Positions 19,746-29,618 of a stretch of 52,603 bases of DNA are shown piece after piece. The position numbers and the translations under genes are program-made. The notes under the pieces are model-generated. The model saw nothing but the letters and a program-made list of their open reading frames with translations, searched no databases and was not told the origin of the DNA. Position 1 is the first letter of the stretch; the number at the start of each line of letters is the position of its first letter. Location: the NCBI GenBank assembly GCA_021604365.1, contig BQIZ01000006.1:1-52603 (forward strand). The letters are read 5' to 3'. The DNA comes from Nitrospirales bacterium. GTDB taxonomy: Bacteria > Nitrospirota > Nitrospiria > Nitrospirales > UBA8639.

Positions 19746-20861
19746 TTACCGGGTAGGCCTTTTTAATGAAGACCTTGGTTGAATCTCAGTCAGAATGGTG
19801 TGGGTTCCGGGTGGCAGGCCTTCGGATAGGATAATCCCGATGATCAGTTCTCCTTTGAGGGGTTCCTTGACTTCCCCGATGCGCCCTCGAATTTCAGCCG
19901 TTCGTTTCTCGCCGGCTTTCAATTCCCCGATCGGCATAGGAATAGGAGCAACACGTTTGAAGGCTTCGACTAGTATGGGTGTGCCGCGTAGCTCCACGTA
20001 GGCGGAAGGAATCGTTGATCCGCTGACATTAGTGGTTTCGATTAACAAGATCACCGCCTCGCCTCCTTCCAAAATGAGATTTCGGTTGGCATCGACCAGT
20101 TTGGTTCGGAATTGGACGGAAGGGCTTATGGCAGGTTTGGGAGACGTGGCGGTTTGGGCTGGATTCTTCATAGGAAAGGGAGAAGATGGTGTGGTACCTG
20201 ACGGTTCGGCATTGGGGAATGGTTTGGCGGCAACCGGTGACAAAACCTGCCCCAAGCGAGGCATCACGCTCACCATTTCCTTGGCTAGCGCTTCGGTGGC
20301 ATCTTCCACTGTTCCATCAATTTGCTGTGTGGCGCATGAGCTGGCTGAGCTGGAGAGGGCGGGAACCCACATGCTGACCTTCTCGTGGTAGGACAAGGGA
20401 GTTTGGGCCAGGGCGGTGCCTTTCGGATCTTCATAGACAACAAGAAGTTTCAGATCCACAAAGGCATCGTACCGGGGTTCTGTCGCCATTAAAGTTACTG
20501 GATCAAAAAGAAATTGATTGAGATCTACGGTTACTCGATAGCCATCGGGAGGAGCGCCTTGGGCATCCCCAACCGGAGGTTCGGCCCTGACTCCATTGAA
20601 GCGATTTTGGCCGACTTTGAGGAAGGTTTTGGTGATGATCTCACCTACCGGAATCGTATAGGGCAACCCGCACGCATCCACCGTCTGAGTATGGTTCACG
20701 AGGTTGGGCGAGAACGCATAGGTAATTGGGAAAGGAATTCTTGGTTCTGAATGATCGTCGAAAGTCAAACGGGGAATGGAAACTTTGTCGCAGGCGAAAA
20801 GGAGGGACAATACAACAGCTAATAGGCTGTAATGAAAGATTTTATTTATGATTGGGCACAC
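19746..20861 (-). CDS. Hypothetical lipoprotein
   Basis: N-terminal lipobox-like LLAVVLSLLFAC; no family recognised with confidence. Confidence 0.65.
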   Translation of the reverse strand: MCPIINKIFHYSLLAVVLSLLFACDKVSIPRLTFDDHSEPRIPFPITYAFSPNLVNHTQTVDACGLPYTIPVGEIITKTFLKVGQNRFNGVRAEPPVGDAQGAPPDGYRVTVDLNQFLFDPVTLMATEPRYDAFVDLKLLVVYEDPKGTALAQTPLSYHEKVSMWVPALSSSASSCATQQIDGTVEDATEALAKEMVSVMPRLGQVLSPVAAKPFPNAEPSGTTPSSPFPMKNPAQTATSPKPAISPSVQFRTKLVDANRNLILEGGEAVILLIETTNVSGSTIPSAYVELRGTPILVEAFKRVAPIPMPIGELKAGEKRTAEIRGRIGEVKEPLKGELIIGIILSEGLPPGTHTILTEIQPRSSLKRPTR

Positions 20862-21237
20862 AGATCTACCCTACCCCAAGATCTTGAAAGATGGCAACAA
20901 GATCCTGCTTTTTACTCGTAGGTGGTCTTTTCCCTTGATTGAAATCCGAGGCGGGTTTTAATTGAAAAGAAACACCTAACATAATTTCCGAATAACAGGC
21001 TTTGGGAAAGACGGAGAGACAAAGAGACCGTGGGCAATGGACTCCTCTCCGCATAACAGAAATGATCCGGAGAGGGAACGATGAATTCTGTAATCCGCCT
21101 TGCGTCTCGCTCTCTATGTTGTTCTTCGAAACAACACCTATTGGGAACCTCACCTTCTTGTTCTTGACGATTCCTGATCCGAGAGAAGACAATTAAACGT
21201 TATAACGAATTTTACCTTAACCGTTGGAGGCTTCACC

Positions 21238-22005
21238 ATGTGGCGTCACATCTGGTTGATTGTCGGGTTGTTGTGTTCGGTTTCTTCTTTTGGCTGTTCG
21301 TTGGACAATACCCCAAAGCGTCTGGGGGCTTATCTCCCTCAATCCTCCGCTCAGGAAGGAATCGTGACAAAAACGGCGATTCCAGCCGAAGGCGTGACCA
21401 GTATCTTGGTGGTTCTGAACGATTCGGGATTTGAAAAATCGGCTCCCGTGCTTCGCCGTGGGACGCTGGAAAATCTCGGGGACCAACTGAAAACGCAAAT
21501 TCAAAAACAAGTGCCGATTCAAATCACTTCCGTCCTATATCCAGAGGATTCGAAGCCCAATGGCTCTGTTGACCAATTCATTCAATTGGCAAAGGAACAG
21601 AACGCTCCTTACCTACTCTTGGCGGTATTGTCTAGTTCAGAGTGGGAAGTGTTTGCCCATCTTCCGTTGCAGGGTAACCAAGGTGGGGGGCTGCGAAGTA
21701 TGGGGCTCCCAGGCTATCGGGCCGAAAATTACGCTCGGGTTGAATTAGCGTTGCTTGATGGCCAAACCGGCCGATCGTTGGTCTCTACGGACGGTCAAGC
21801 TTGGGCCTCCCTTGAACGATTAAATGTTCCGCTTGAATCTAATGTATATCCTGTTGTGCGAAGGTACCAGAACCAACCACCTATTTATCCCAATTCAGAG
21901 AGTGAGGAGTATGAGACTCTTCGCTGGGTTTCAGGGCAGGACGCCATTGCCCAGGCGGTGATGCACTTAGAGATCTTATGGAAAAAGGATCAGGCGAATT
22001 CCTGA
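21238..22005 (+). CDS. Hypothetical lipoprotein (paralogue A)
   Basis: MWRHIWLIVGLLCSVSSFGC lipobox; C-terminal SLERLNVPLESN...GQDAIAQAVMHL resembles the next gene. Confidence 0.7.
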   Translation: MWRHIWLIVGLLCSVSSFGCSLDNTPKRLGAYLPQSSAQEGIVTKTAIPAEGVTSILVVLNDSGFEKSAPVLRRGTLENLGDQLKTQIQKQVPIQITSVLYPEDSKPNGSVDQFIQLAKEQNAPYLLLAVLSSSEWEVFAHLPLQGNQGGGLRSMGLPGYRAENYARVELALLDGQTGRSLVSTDGQAWASLERLNVPLESNVYPVVRRYQNQPPIYPNSESEEYETLRWVSGQDAIAQAVMHLEILWKKDQANS

Positions 22006-22010
22006 TCACG

Positions 22011-22775
22011 ATGATCCTTGTCAGAATGTTGTTCCTTTGTCTGGTTACTTCTATTCTGGCGGGATGTGGGGCAGGTCCCACACCCCGGATGATTGACCTT
22101 GTCGGAGAGGATGCCTTTGCGCACGGGGGGCGTCCATTTCAGAATAATGAGTGGAGGCAGCAGTCAAGAATCGGGTTGGTGGTGTATTCCGATGCCACGG
22201 GGCAGAATGCCGCTCCGGCGATCATTTCTGAGTTTCTTGAAATTCTCACCCGACGCACGGAAAAATTTCTCAAGCAGCATTGTACTTTTCATGAGATAGT
22301 GATCGTTCCACCGTTATCCAATCCGGTTAACCTTGCTCAAGAACTGAAAGTCCAAGGACAACGCCTACACGTTCCCTATGAAATCGTGGTCGTGTTTTCA
22401 AGTCGGGAGCAGGCCGGCCCTGAAAAAATTGGGCAAGCCACGATGATGACATTAATGAGTGGAACTGTCGTAGAAAATTTATCGCTGGCTGAGGTAGGAG
22501 TTCTTCATGTATCGGATTTCCACATGGTTTTCTGGACAGTGGGGCGGGCGACGGACAGCTTGGAACAATTGGATGTGCCAATTGGGTCAAATCGTCCTTC
22601 CTCGATAGTCGCCCGTGACATTTTGAGGGCTCAAGCGGGTCAACATGCTCTGGACCGGGCCCTTGATACCTTGGGGTCGGCTTGTCAAAGCGAGAAGAAA
22701 GCGCGGACAGGTTTTACCGATAGTTTTCGAATTGCAAATCGAGTCCGAAGTCCTGCTCTTTCAGATGCTTCATAA
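22011..22775 (+). CDS. Hypothetical lipoprotein (paralogue B)
   Basis: MILVRMLFLCLVTSILAGC lipobox; SLEQLDVPIGSN...GQHALDRALDTL resembles paralogue A. Confidence 0.7.
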   Translation: MILVRMLFLCLVTSILAGCGAGPTPRMIDLVGEDAFAHGGRPFQNNEWRQQSRIGLVVYSDATGQNAAPAIISEFLEILTRRTEKFLKQHCTFHEIVIVPPLSNPVNLAQELKVQGQRLHVPYEIVVVFSSREQAGPEKIGQATMMTLMSGTVVENLSLAEVGVLHVSDFHMVFWTVGRATDSLEQLDVPIGSNRPSSIVARDILRAQAGQHALDRALDTLGSACQSEKKARTGFTDSFRIANRVRSPALSDAS

Positions 22776-23211
22776 CAGCTTGCAGTTCGTCTTTGCTTTT
22801 GCTTTGCACCCTGACTTGTTCCCCTTGAATTTGTCCCTGAGCCTTGAGTTTGGCTTCTTTGATCGATTTGGTGATGGCTTTGGCTTTGTCCTCGGGAAGT
22901 CCGCTTTGAATGGTAATGGTTTGGCGGACGGTTCCCCCTAGCGCTTCTTCAACTTTCCCATACGTCAGGCCTTTCAACGAGACATTGCGTTTGACGCATT
23001 TGCCTTTGAGGATATCCAAGACCGCATTGAGTTTGTAGTCATCATCCGAGATCACCACCAATTGTTTGTCTTTCTCTTTTAACGTGAGATCGGTTTTTGA
23101 TCCTTTGAAATCAAAGCGTTGCCCGACTTCTTTTTCGGTTTGATCCACCACATTTTTCATCTCCTGCATGTCGATGCGGGAAATGACGTCGAAGGAATAG
23201 TTGTCTGCCAT
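22714..23211 (-). CDS. yajQ: YajQ family protein (nucleotide/cyclic-di-GMP-binding)
   Basis: SFDVISRIDMQEMKNVVDQTEKEV...RFDFKGSKTDL signature; full length. Confidence 0.95.
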   Translation of the reverse strand: MADNYSFDVISRIDMQEMKNVVDQTEKEVGQRFDFKGSKTDLTLKEKDKQLVVISDDDYKLNAVLDILKGKCVKRNVSLKGLTYGKVEEALGGTVRQTITIQSGLPEDKAKAITKSIKEAKLKAQGQIQGEQVRVQSKSKDELQAVMKHLKEQDFGLDLQFENYR

Positions 23212-23247
23212 AAGCCTCCTTACAAGTTGTTGTTGCAGGTCCCTGGT

Positions 23248-25197
23248 TTAACAGCACCGTCCTGCGGGAAGTTGAATGCCTTCGCCTTCAATGACTTCCG
23301 TGCTGTTCAATGGCTGTTTGTGCACAAGATAGCCATACCATTTTCTGGCGCTGTCCGTGAGGACAATGAGTGCGAGTATGGCCACCAAGCCGACGAGTGC
23401 GGCATTGATGGACATGGTCAGGCTTTGCGACCCATCGGCTGAGAGGGCCCGAGTGATAAAGATCACCAAGAGTTCATAGCATCCGGCCAGCGTGATCACG
23501 CCAACAAACACCATCGGGATCACGGTCACCCACAGATAGGATGTTTTGTTCATTTTGATGAGCACGGTCGTGGCGATACAGAGAGCGAGCATGCCGAGTA
23601 ATTGATTGGCTGCCCCGAACATGGGCCAAATGGTTGCAATGGATCCAGTGCCAATGAGATATCCCCACCCTCCAACGACCAACAGACTGGCGCCTATTAC
23701 CCCGGGCCACCAATTGATCTGTTTGAGAGGAGCATAGACTCGTCCCCCTAATTCCTGTACGAGATATCGGGCGACTCGGGTGCCAGCATCAATCGTGGTT
23801 AAAATGAACAGGGCTTCGAATAAGAGGGCGAATTGATACCAGTAAGCCATGAGCCCGGACATTCCGGGCAAGCCTGAAAATATCGAGGCCATGCCAACAG
23901 CTAAGGACACCGCACCTCCGGGACGGCCAGACACATCGACTTCAACAAGCGTGGAGAGTTCCTTAATGTGGGCGGTCGGAAATCCTATGGTCTCCAGGGT
24001 TTCAGTCGGCAGGTTGGTGTTAATGGCCAGATAGTCGCCGGGAATGAGGAGGCAGGCGGCAATGAGCGCAATCACGCCGACAAAGCTTTCCAGGAGCATG
24101 GCACCATAGCCGACAATCGCCTGGGATTCCAGGCTGATCAGCTTCGGCGTGGTTCCTGAAGAGACCAGGGAATGAAATCCGGAAATAGCCCCACAGGCAA
24201 TGGTGATAAAGAGAAATGGAAATAAGGTTCCAGGAATGATGGGTCCATTACCAGCCACAAAAATGGTGGTGCGAGGCATCTCAATGGCGGGGGCGAGCAC
24301 AATAACGCCGAGGGCCAGAAGGGCGATCACGCCTAATTTCATAAATGTCGAGAGATAGTCTCGGGGAACTAATAAAATCCAGACGGGAAGGACTGAAGCA
24401 AGGAACCCATAAGCCGCGAGACTCCAGGTCAGGGTGGTGCGATCCCAGAGGAACCAATCCGCCCAATCTGATTGGGCCACGGTTCGGCCTATAATAATGG
24501 TCAGCACTAACAGCCCTAATCCGATCAGGGTCATTTCCCCGACCTGCCCCTGGCGAAATTTTTGAAGGTAGAGCCCCATGAACACGGCGATGGGAATGGT
24601 CATGACGATGGTGAAGGTGCCCCAGGCATTGTGGTAGAGCGCGTTGACAACGGCCAGACCTAACCCGGCTAGCGCGACGACCACGATAAAGAGCACGGCG
24701 ATGGCGGTGGCCAGGCCGGTGACGGGACCCAATTCAGCATGGGCGATTTCCGGAAGTGAGCGACCATTTCGTCTCATGGAGGCCACGAGAATTATGAAAT
24801 CCTGGACCGCGCCTGCCAGAACCGCGCCGATGACAATCCATAAAAACCCTGGGAGAAATCCAAATTGTGCTGCCAGCACGGGACCGAGTAATGGGCCCGC
24901 TCCGGCGATGGCGGCAAAATGATGGCCGAAGAGAATGTATTTATTGGCGGGATAAAAGTTAGTGCCGTCTTCCAACCGGTGCGCGGGTGTCCGACGGCGG
25001 TCATCCAGGTTCATGACGCGCTGCGCCAAAAATCGACCATAGAACCGATAGGCCAACACATAAAAACATGAGGCGGCGACCACGAGCCACAGGCCGTTTA
25101 CTTTTTCGTGGGGATTGATTAGGCCTACGACATGGCCGAAAGCCACGGCACAGAGTCCGGCGAGTCCTAGCCATCCGATCTTGTTCCATAGGGACAT
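23248..25197 (-). CDS. cstA: Carbon starvation protein CstA-type transporter
   Basis: LFGHHFAAIAGAGPLLGPVLAAQFGFLPGFLWI and GAISGFHSLVSSGTTPK motifs, many TMs. Confidence 0.93.
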   Translation of the reverse strand: MSLWNKIGWLGLAGLCAVAFGHVVGLINPHEKVNGLWLVVAASCFYVLAYRFYGRFLAQRVMNLDDRRRTPAHRLEDGTNFYPANKYILFGHHFAAIAGAGPLLGPVLAAQFGFLPGFLWIVIGAVLAGAVQDFIILVASMRRNGRSLPEIAHAELGPVTGLATAIAVLFIVVVALAGLGLAVVNALYHNAWGTFTIVMTIPIAVFMGLYLQKFRQGQVGEMTLIGLGLLVLTIIIGRTVAQSDWADWFLWDRTTLTWSLAAYGFLASVLPVWILLVPRDYLSTFMKLGVIALLALGVIVLAPAIEMPRTTIFVAGNGPIIPGTLFPFLFITIACGAISGFHSLVSSGTTPKLISLESQAIVGYGAMLLESFVGVIALIAACLLIPGDYLAINTNLPTETLETIGFPTAHIKELSTLVEVDVSGRPGGAVSLAVGMASIFSGLPGMSGLMAYWYQFALLFEALFILTTIDAGTRVARYLVQELGGRVYAPLKQINWWPGVIGASLLVVGGWGYLIGTGSIATIWPMFGAANQLLGMLALCIATTVLIKMNKTSYLWVTVIPMVFVGVITLAGCYELLVIFITRALSADGSQSLTMSINAALVGLVAILALIVLTDSARKWYGYLVHKQPLNSTEVIEGEGIQLPAGRCC

Positions 25198-25270
25198 GCA
25201 GGCCATCCTAGCAATGGGATAAAAGAGTGTAAACGGGTGTTGACTGAGAGTGGTTCAGGCCGACATGTGG

Positions 25271-25711
25271 CTAGGTCGGGGTGTTTTCATGAAACACAAA
25301 CGGCAGTTTTCCTGCTTTTTCTCGCAGGGAGTTGATGGCGTTGAGAATCTGGGGTTGCCGAATGAGTTTTTGTTCGACCCGGTTTTTTCCTGGAAAATCC
25401 AGAAACAAGATACCCAGGACCATTGTAAGGATACCTTGTCCCGGTAAGACCAGCATGGCAATTCCGGCCACCAGAAAAATGAGTCCCAGGCCGTTTTTCA
25501 CCATCAACCCAATGGCCCGAATAATTGGATGATGATTGGCAAACCACTTGCGGTGGCCATGATTGTTGAAATAATCGGGTGGCAGGCGAATTAACATAGC
25601 AGGGATCGCAATGAGGGTTCCAACAAAGGCAATAAGGGAAAAGGTGATCATGCCGAACCAGATTTCCCGGGGAACCCAAGATTCGGCCAACTGAATTAAT
25701 TGATCAATCAT
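25271..25711 (-). CDS. PGPGW-type putative transmembrane protein
   Basis: TM protein with GIAMLVLPGQGILTMVLGILFLDFPGK. Confidence 0.6.
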   Translation of the reverse strand: MIDQLIQLAESWVPREIWFGMITFSLIAFVGTLIAIPAMLIRLPPDYFNNHGHRKWFANHHPIIRAIGLMVKNGLGLIFLVAGIAMLVLPGQGILTMVLGILFLDFPGKNRVEQKLIRQPQILNAINSLREKAGKLPFVFHENTPT

Positions 25712-25868
25712 GATTGGAACAACTTTTCATATATTTTAAGCAATCCTACGATAGGTGTGTAGAGAAGGGTCCGATTGTACTCTGAAAAATATCCTCTTTA
25801 TAATTGCTCAATGGTATTTGTATTTATTTTAATTAGGTGTTTGGGGTTTTCAAATCCATGAGTGAGAC

Positions 25869-26363
25869 ATGATGCCACAGTATTGGTTGTTCAAATCAGA
25901 GCCGAAAACATTCTCCATTGATGATCTTGTTAAATCTCCGCGGCAGACCACATGTTGGGAGGGCGTACGTAATTACCAGGCTAGAAATTTCCTGAAATCC
26001 ATGAATGTTGGGGATTTAGGATTTTTTTACCATAGCAATACGGACCCTCCAGCTATCGTCGGAATCATTGAAGTGGTTAAGGCCGCCTACCCAGACTCAT
26101 TTGCATTCGATTCAAAAAGCCGATATTTCGATCCGCGCAGTACCCTGGAATCACCCCGTTGGTTTCTTGTGGATGTGCGGTTCGTGAAAAAGTTTCCTCA
26201 GGCCTTGTCTTTGGGGCAGTTGCGAGCCATTAAGGGACTAGGGAACATGGAACTTCTTCGTAAAGGTTCCCGGCTCTCGGTTCAACCAGTGCGTCCGGAT
26301 GAATGGCAGCGAGTGTTGGATTTTGTTCGGAAAAAGACTGACCCTTTGCCCATCAAAAGGTAG
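25869..26363 (+). CDS. EVE domain-containing protein
   Basis: YWLFKSEPKTFSIDDL...TCWEGVRNYQARNFLKSMNVGDLGFFYHSN. Confidence 0.93.
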   Translation: MMPQYWLFKSEPKTFSIDDLVKSPRQTTCWEGVRNYQARNFLKSMNVGDLGFFYHSNTDPPAIVGIIEVVKAAYPDSFAFDSKSRYFDPRSTLESPRWFLVDVRFVKKFPQALSLGQLRAIKGLGNMELLRKGSRLSVQPVRPDEWQRVLDFVRKKTDPLPIKR

Positions 26364-26403
26364 CTGCTCAGCGTTTTCGCAAGGTTTTTTGTGAATTCTT
26401 CCT

Positions 26404-26703
26404 CTATTTTCCTGGTTTTGGTGAATGATTCGCTGTGGGAAATACCTGTAAAAATGGGTGAATAGTGACTTCCTGAAAAACACCAAAAAGAGTATAGGGG
26501 TCATTCTTAGCAAACGCTTGGACTTCTTCGAGTGATTCTGACTCAACTACGATTAGGCTTCCCATTTTATCGGTCAGAGGACCAGCCAAAATAATTTTGC
26601 CTTGTTGTGCCCATGCTTCAAGCCGTTTGAGGTGGGCGTCTCGATAAATTTGGCGTTTTTGGGCCCCCTCGGGACCATCTTTTCCTAGAATCACGAATTT
26701 CAT
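26404..26703 (-). CDS. YciI family protein
   Basis: MKFVILGKDGPEGAQKR...RLEAWAQQGKIILAGPLTDKMGSLIVVE...AKNDPYTLFGVFQEVTIHPF. Confidence 0.85.
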   Translation of the reverse strand: MKFVILGKDGPEGAQKRQIYRDAHLKRLEAWAQQGKIILAGPLTDKMGSLIVVESESLEEVQAFAKNDPYTLFGVFQEVTIHPFLQVFPTANHSPKPGK

Positions 26704-26875
26704 TCTTTTTCCTCGTTCCTTTACCGAAGCCGCATGAATTGCCTCCCCTCTACAAGGGCCATGAGGTTTTCATGATTTTCAGAAGGCAATCGTATGGTTT
26801 TTTCGTCGGAAGAAGATCTGGTTGTCTGAAAAATGAATTTGAAACGAATAGGCGAATGCGGGGCAGGTCTATGGT

Positions 26876-27292
26876 CTATGGATTTTGGTCTTCAATGGGT
26901 TGTCTGTTTCCATATCCGCTGTCGATGTCGTGCCACCAGCGAACCTGTTCTTCTCCGGATTTCCAACATAAAAATACCAGGCGGTCATTTAGGAGAAAGG
27001 GGAAATCACATAATCCAATTTCGACATCTTTGATCACTACCCCAAGTTCTTGAATGGCATGCAGGCTGCCATTGATGTCTTGTAACCCTTTGATATATTG
27101 GACACCCACGATAGTTCCTCCGCCCAATGAGGCTTTTGCGCTGGCTTTTTTGACTTCTTCCCTGGTGTCCACAAGTATTTGTCGACCCGCTTTAATATTG
27201 CCCCAAAATTGTTCCAGCTCGGGGATTAATCCATTGGCTTCAGAGAGGGTGAAAATCCGTTCACTGGAAAAGGGAAAACCTGAATCAGACAT
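26876..27292 (-). CDS. DUF2203 family protein
   Basis: ERIFTLSEANGLIPELEQFW...GLQDINGSLHAIQELGVVIKDVEIGLCDFPFLLNDRLVFLCWKSGEEQVRWWHDIDSGYGNRQPI. Confidence 0.85.
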   Translation of the reverse strand: MSDSGFPFSSERIFTLSEANGLIPELEQFWGNIKAGRQILVDTREEVKKASAKASLGGGTIVGVQYIKGLQDINGSLHAIQELGVVIKDVEIGLCDFPFLLNDRLVFLCWKSGEEQVRWWHDIDSGYGNRQPIEDQNP

Positions 27293-27799
27293 GGGAGAGG
27301 ACCCTTCCTTGTTGACTTTCAATTACCATCATGATGGTTTACCATATTGGGAAGAAGGGTGCCAACCGTGAGAGAATAGGGTGACCTTTCCATAAGTGGT
27401 CCGGGTGAAAGTTTGAGTTTCTTGTCGCAACTTCCGAAAGGAGCCTATTGACAAGACATTCAAGAGTGAGATAAATAATTACTTAAGACCTGCCCAATTG
27501 ATAGCAAAATTCATTTCCGCCAATTAACTTCTCGGACTTCACGTAATATTTCAAATCGTAGATAGGACAACACGGGTGGTTTTGACAAGTGTGGTTCTTC
27601 AGTTTCTCTAAACATTCTTCCTAAACACACAACAGCGGTCTAAATCTTTTATTTTAATTAAGTCTGGAGTGGTTCCTTTTTCGGGGATCGCCAAAATTTG
27701 CAGCGCACAACCATGAAGAGAATGTTCGTATTCTTTCCACCCCTCGTAACAGGCTAAGCCCACGAGAAAACCCTTCCGGCCAATGAATGGAGTAACCTA

Positions 27800-29050
27800 A
27801 TGTATCTTGCCGAATTGAAGCAAAAGTCCATTGGAGAATTAAATGAAATCGCGCGCGACTTAAAAATAGATGGTGCGCCAAATTTGCGTAAGCAAGAGTT
27901 GATTTTCTCTATTCTTCAGGGGCAAAGCGACAAGAACGGAGTCATATTCGGGGAGGGAGTCCTTGAGACTCTGTCCGATGGATTTGGATTTCTCAGAGCT
28001 CCGGATTCCAACTACCTGCCAGGACCCGATGATATTTATATTTCCCCTTCTCAAATTCGACGATTTAATTTGCGAACGGGTGATATTGTCTCCGGGCAGA
28101 TTCGTCCGCCGAAGGACGGAGAGCGGTATTTTGCGCTCCTGAAAGTCGAAAAAATTAATTATGATGAGCCTGAGGTGCAGCGGGATAAAATTTTGTTCGA
28201 TAATCTCACTCCGCTCTATCCTGAAGAACGGATTAACCTGGAATTTGATCCTGAAGAGTATTGCACCAGAGTGATGGAGCTCACGACGCCAATTGGCAAA
28301 GGACAACGAGGATTAATCGTGGCGGCTCCCCGGACGGGAAAGACCATGCTCCTTCAGGCTGTGGCGCGTTCCATTATTGCGAATCATCCGGAAATTGTTT
28401 TGATTGTTCTCCTGATTGATGAACGACCTGAGGAAGTCACTGATTGGCAGCGCCAGGTCAAGGCCGCCGAAGTGATTAGCTCTACATTTGATGAGCCACC
28501 CCAGCGCCATGCTCAAGTGGCAGAAATTGTCATGGAAAAAGCCAAGAGGTTGGTTGAACATAAACGGGATGTGGTCATTCTATTAGATAGTGTGACTCGA
28601 TTGGCACGTGCCTACAATACGATTTCTCCTCCCAGTGGAAAGGTGTTATCGGGTGGTTTGGATTCCAATGCTCTTCAACGGCCTAAACGGTTTTTTGGTG
28701 CCGCCAGAAATATCGAATTTGGTGGAAGTTTGACGATTCTGGCCACAGCATTGGTTGATACCGGAAGTCGAATGGACGATGTCATTTTTGAAGAGTTTAA
28801 GGGCACGGGCAATATGGAAGTGCATTTAGATCGTCGTTTGGCAGATAAACGGCTCTTCCCTGCCATCGATATCAGTCAATCCGGTACGAGGAAGGAAGAG
28901 TTACTGGTGGATCGCGACCGCCTGAACAAAATGTGGATTCTTAGAAAGGTATTAAGTCCTCTCGGGACCATGGAGGCGATGGAGTTTCTCATGGACAAAA
29001 TTGGGGGAACCAAGAGCAATAATGAGTTCTTGCAATCTATGAATCGATAA
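27800..29050 (+). CDS. rho: Transcription termination factor Rho
   Basis: [42 protein letters not shown]-type motifs; full length. Confidence 0.98.
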   Translation: MYLAELKQKSIGELNEIARDLKIDGAPNLRKQELIFSILQGQSDKNGVIFGEGVLETLSDGFGFLRAPDSNYLPGPDDIYISPSQIRRFNLRTGDIVSGQIRPPKDGERYFALLKVEKINYDEPEVQRDKILFDNLTPLYPEERINLEFDPEEYCTRVMELTTPIGKGQRGLIVAAPRTGKTMLLQAVARSIIANHPEIVLIVLLIDERPEEVTDWQRQVKAAEVISSTFDEPPQRHAQVAEIVMEKAKRLVEHKRDVVILLDSVTRLARAYNTISPPSGKVLSGGLDSNALQRPKRFFGAARNIEFGGSLTILATALVDTGSRMDDVIFEEFKGTGNMEVHLDRRLADKRLFPAIDISQSGTRKEELLVDRDRLNKMWILRKVLSPLGTMEAMEFLMDKIGGTKSNNEFLQSMNR

Positions 29051-29062
29051 TTCACAATAGGG

Positions 29063-29082
29063 GCCTCGTGTTGAGGCTTTTT
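29063..29082 (+). terminator. Small intrinsic terminator or attenuator between rho and rpmE
   Basis: GCCTC-GTGTT-GAGGC followed by TTTTT. Confidence 0.6.
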
Positions 29083-29126
29083 AAGATTGAGACTTTGAAT
29101 CGAGGGATGGCGTTGAAGGAGGTAGT

Positions 29127-29348
29127 ATGAAAAAGGGCATTCATCCGGCTTATGAATTTGCAAATGTGAGTTGTGCATGTGGTATGACCTATCAAACTCG
29201 GACGACCGTGGGAGACTTGAAGGTCGATATCTGTTCCAGTTGTCATCCGTTTTTCACGGGCACCCAAAAAATTGTGGATGCTGAAGGACGGGTAGAACGT
29301 TTCAATAAAAAATACGCCAAATTGACGAAGCCCAAAGCCAAAGCATAA
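29127..29348 (+). CDS. rpmE: 50S ribosomal protein L31 (zinc-binding type)
   Basis: [27 protein letters not shown]...[14 protein letters not shown]. Confidence 0.95.
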   Translation: MKKGIHPAYEFANVSCACGMTYQTRTTVGDLKVDICSSCHPFFTGTQKIVDAEGRVERFNKKYAKLTKPKAKA

Positions 29349-29618
29349 AGCCTTTTTCCTCTCTTCTCCATTGTCCTGCCTTTACAGTCCTTGAGGGGAT
29401 AACGTCCGTGCAGGGTGTTGAAGGAGCCCTGTCTGCCGTGATTTCCCCATCTGCGGTCGACAAGACGGGGTATTTCAGCATGGGTGCACCAAAATGCTGA
29501 CAAGGTTTCCTCGATTTAGTCCCACCTTTGCTAGGAAAATGTTCGCATGCGGATGGTGGTCACGGTTGTTCAGGAAAGAGACCTGTTGAGTAATTTGATT
29601 TCCTGTTAAGCTACGTAT

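Noticed and set aside
26739-27371. Plus-strand ORFs opposite the DUF2203 gene
   Set aside because: Shadow ORFs; the minus strand has the recognisable family.
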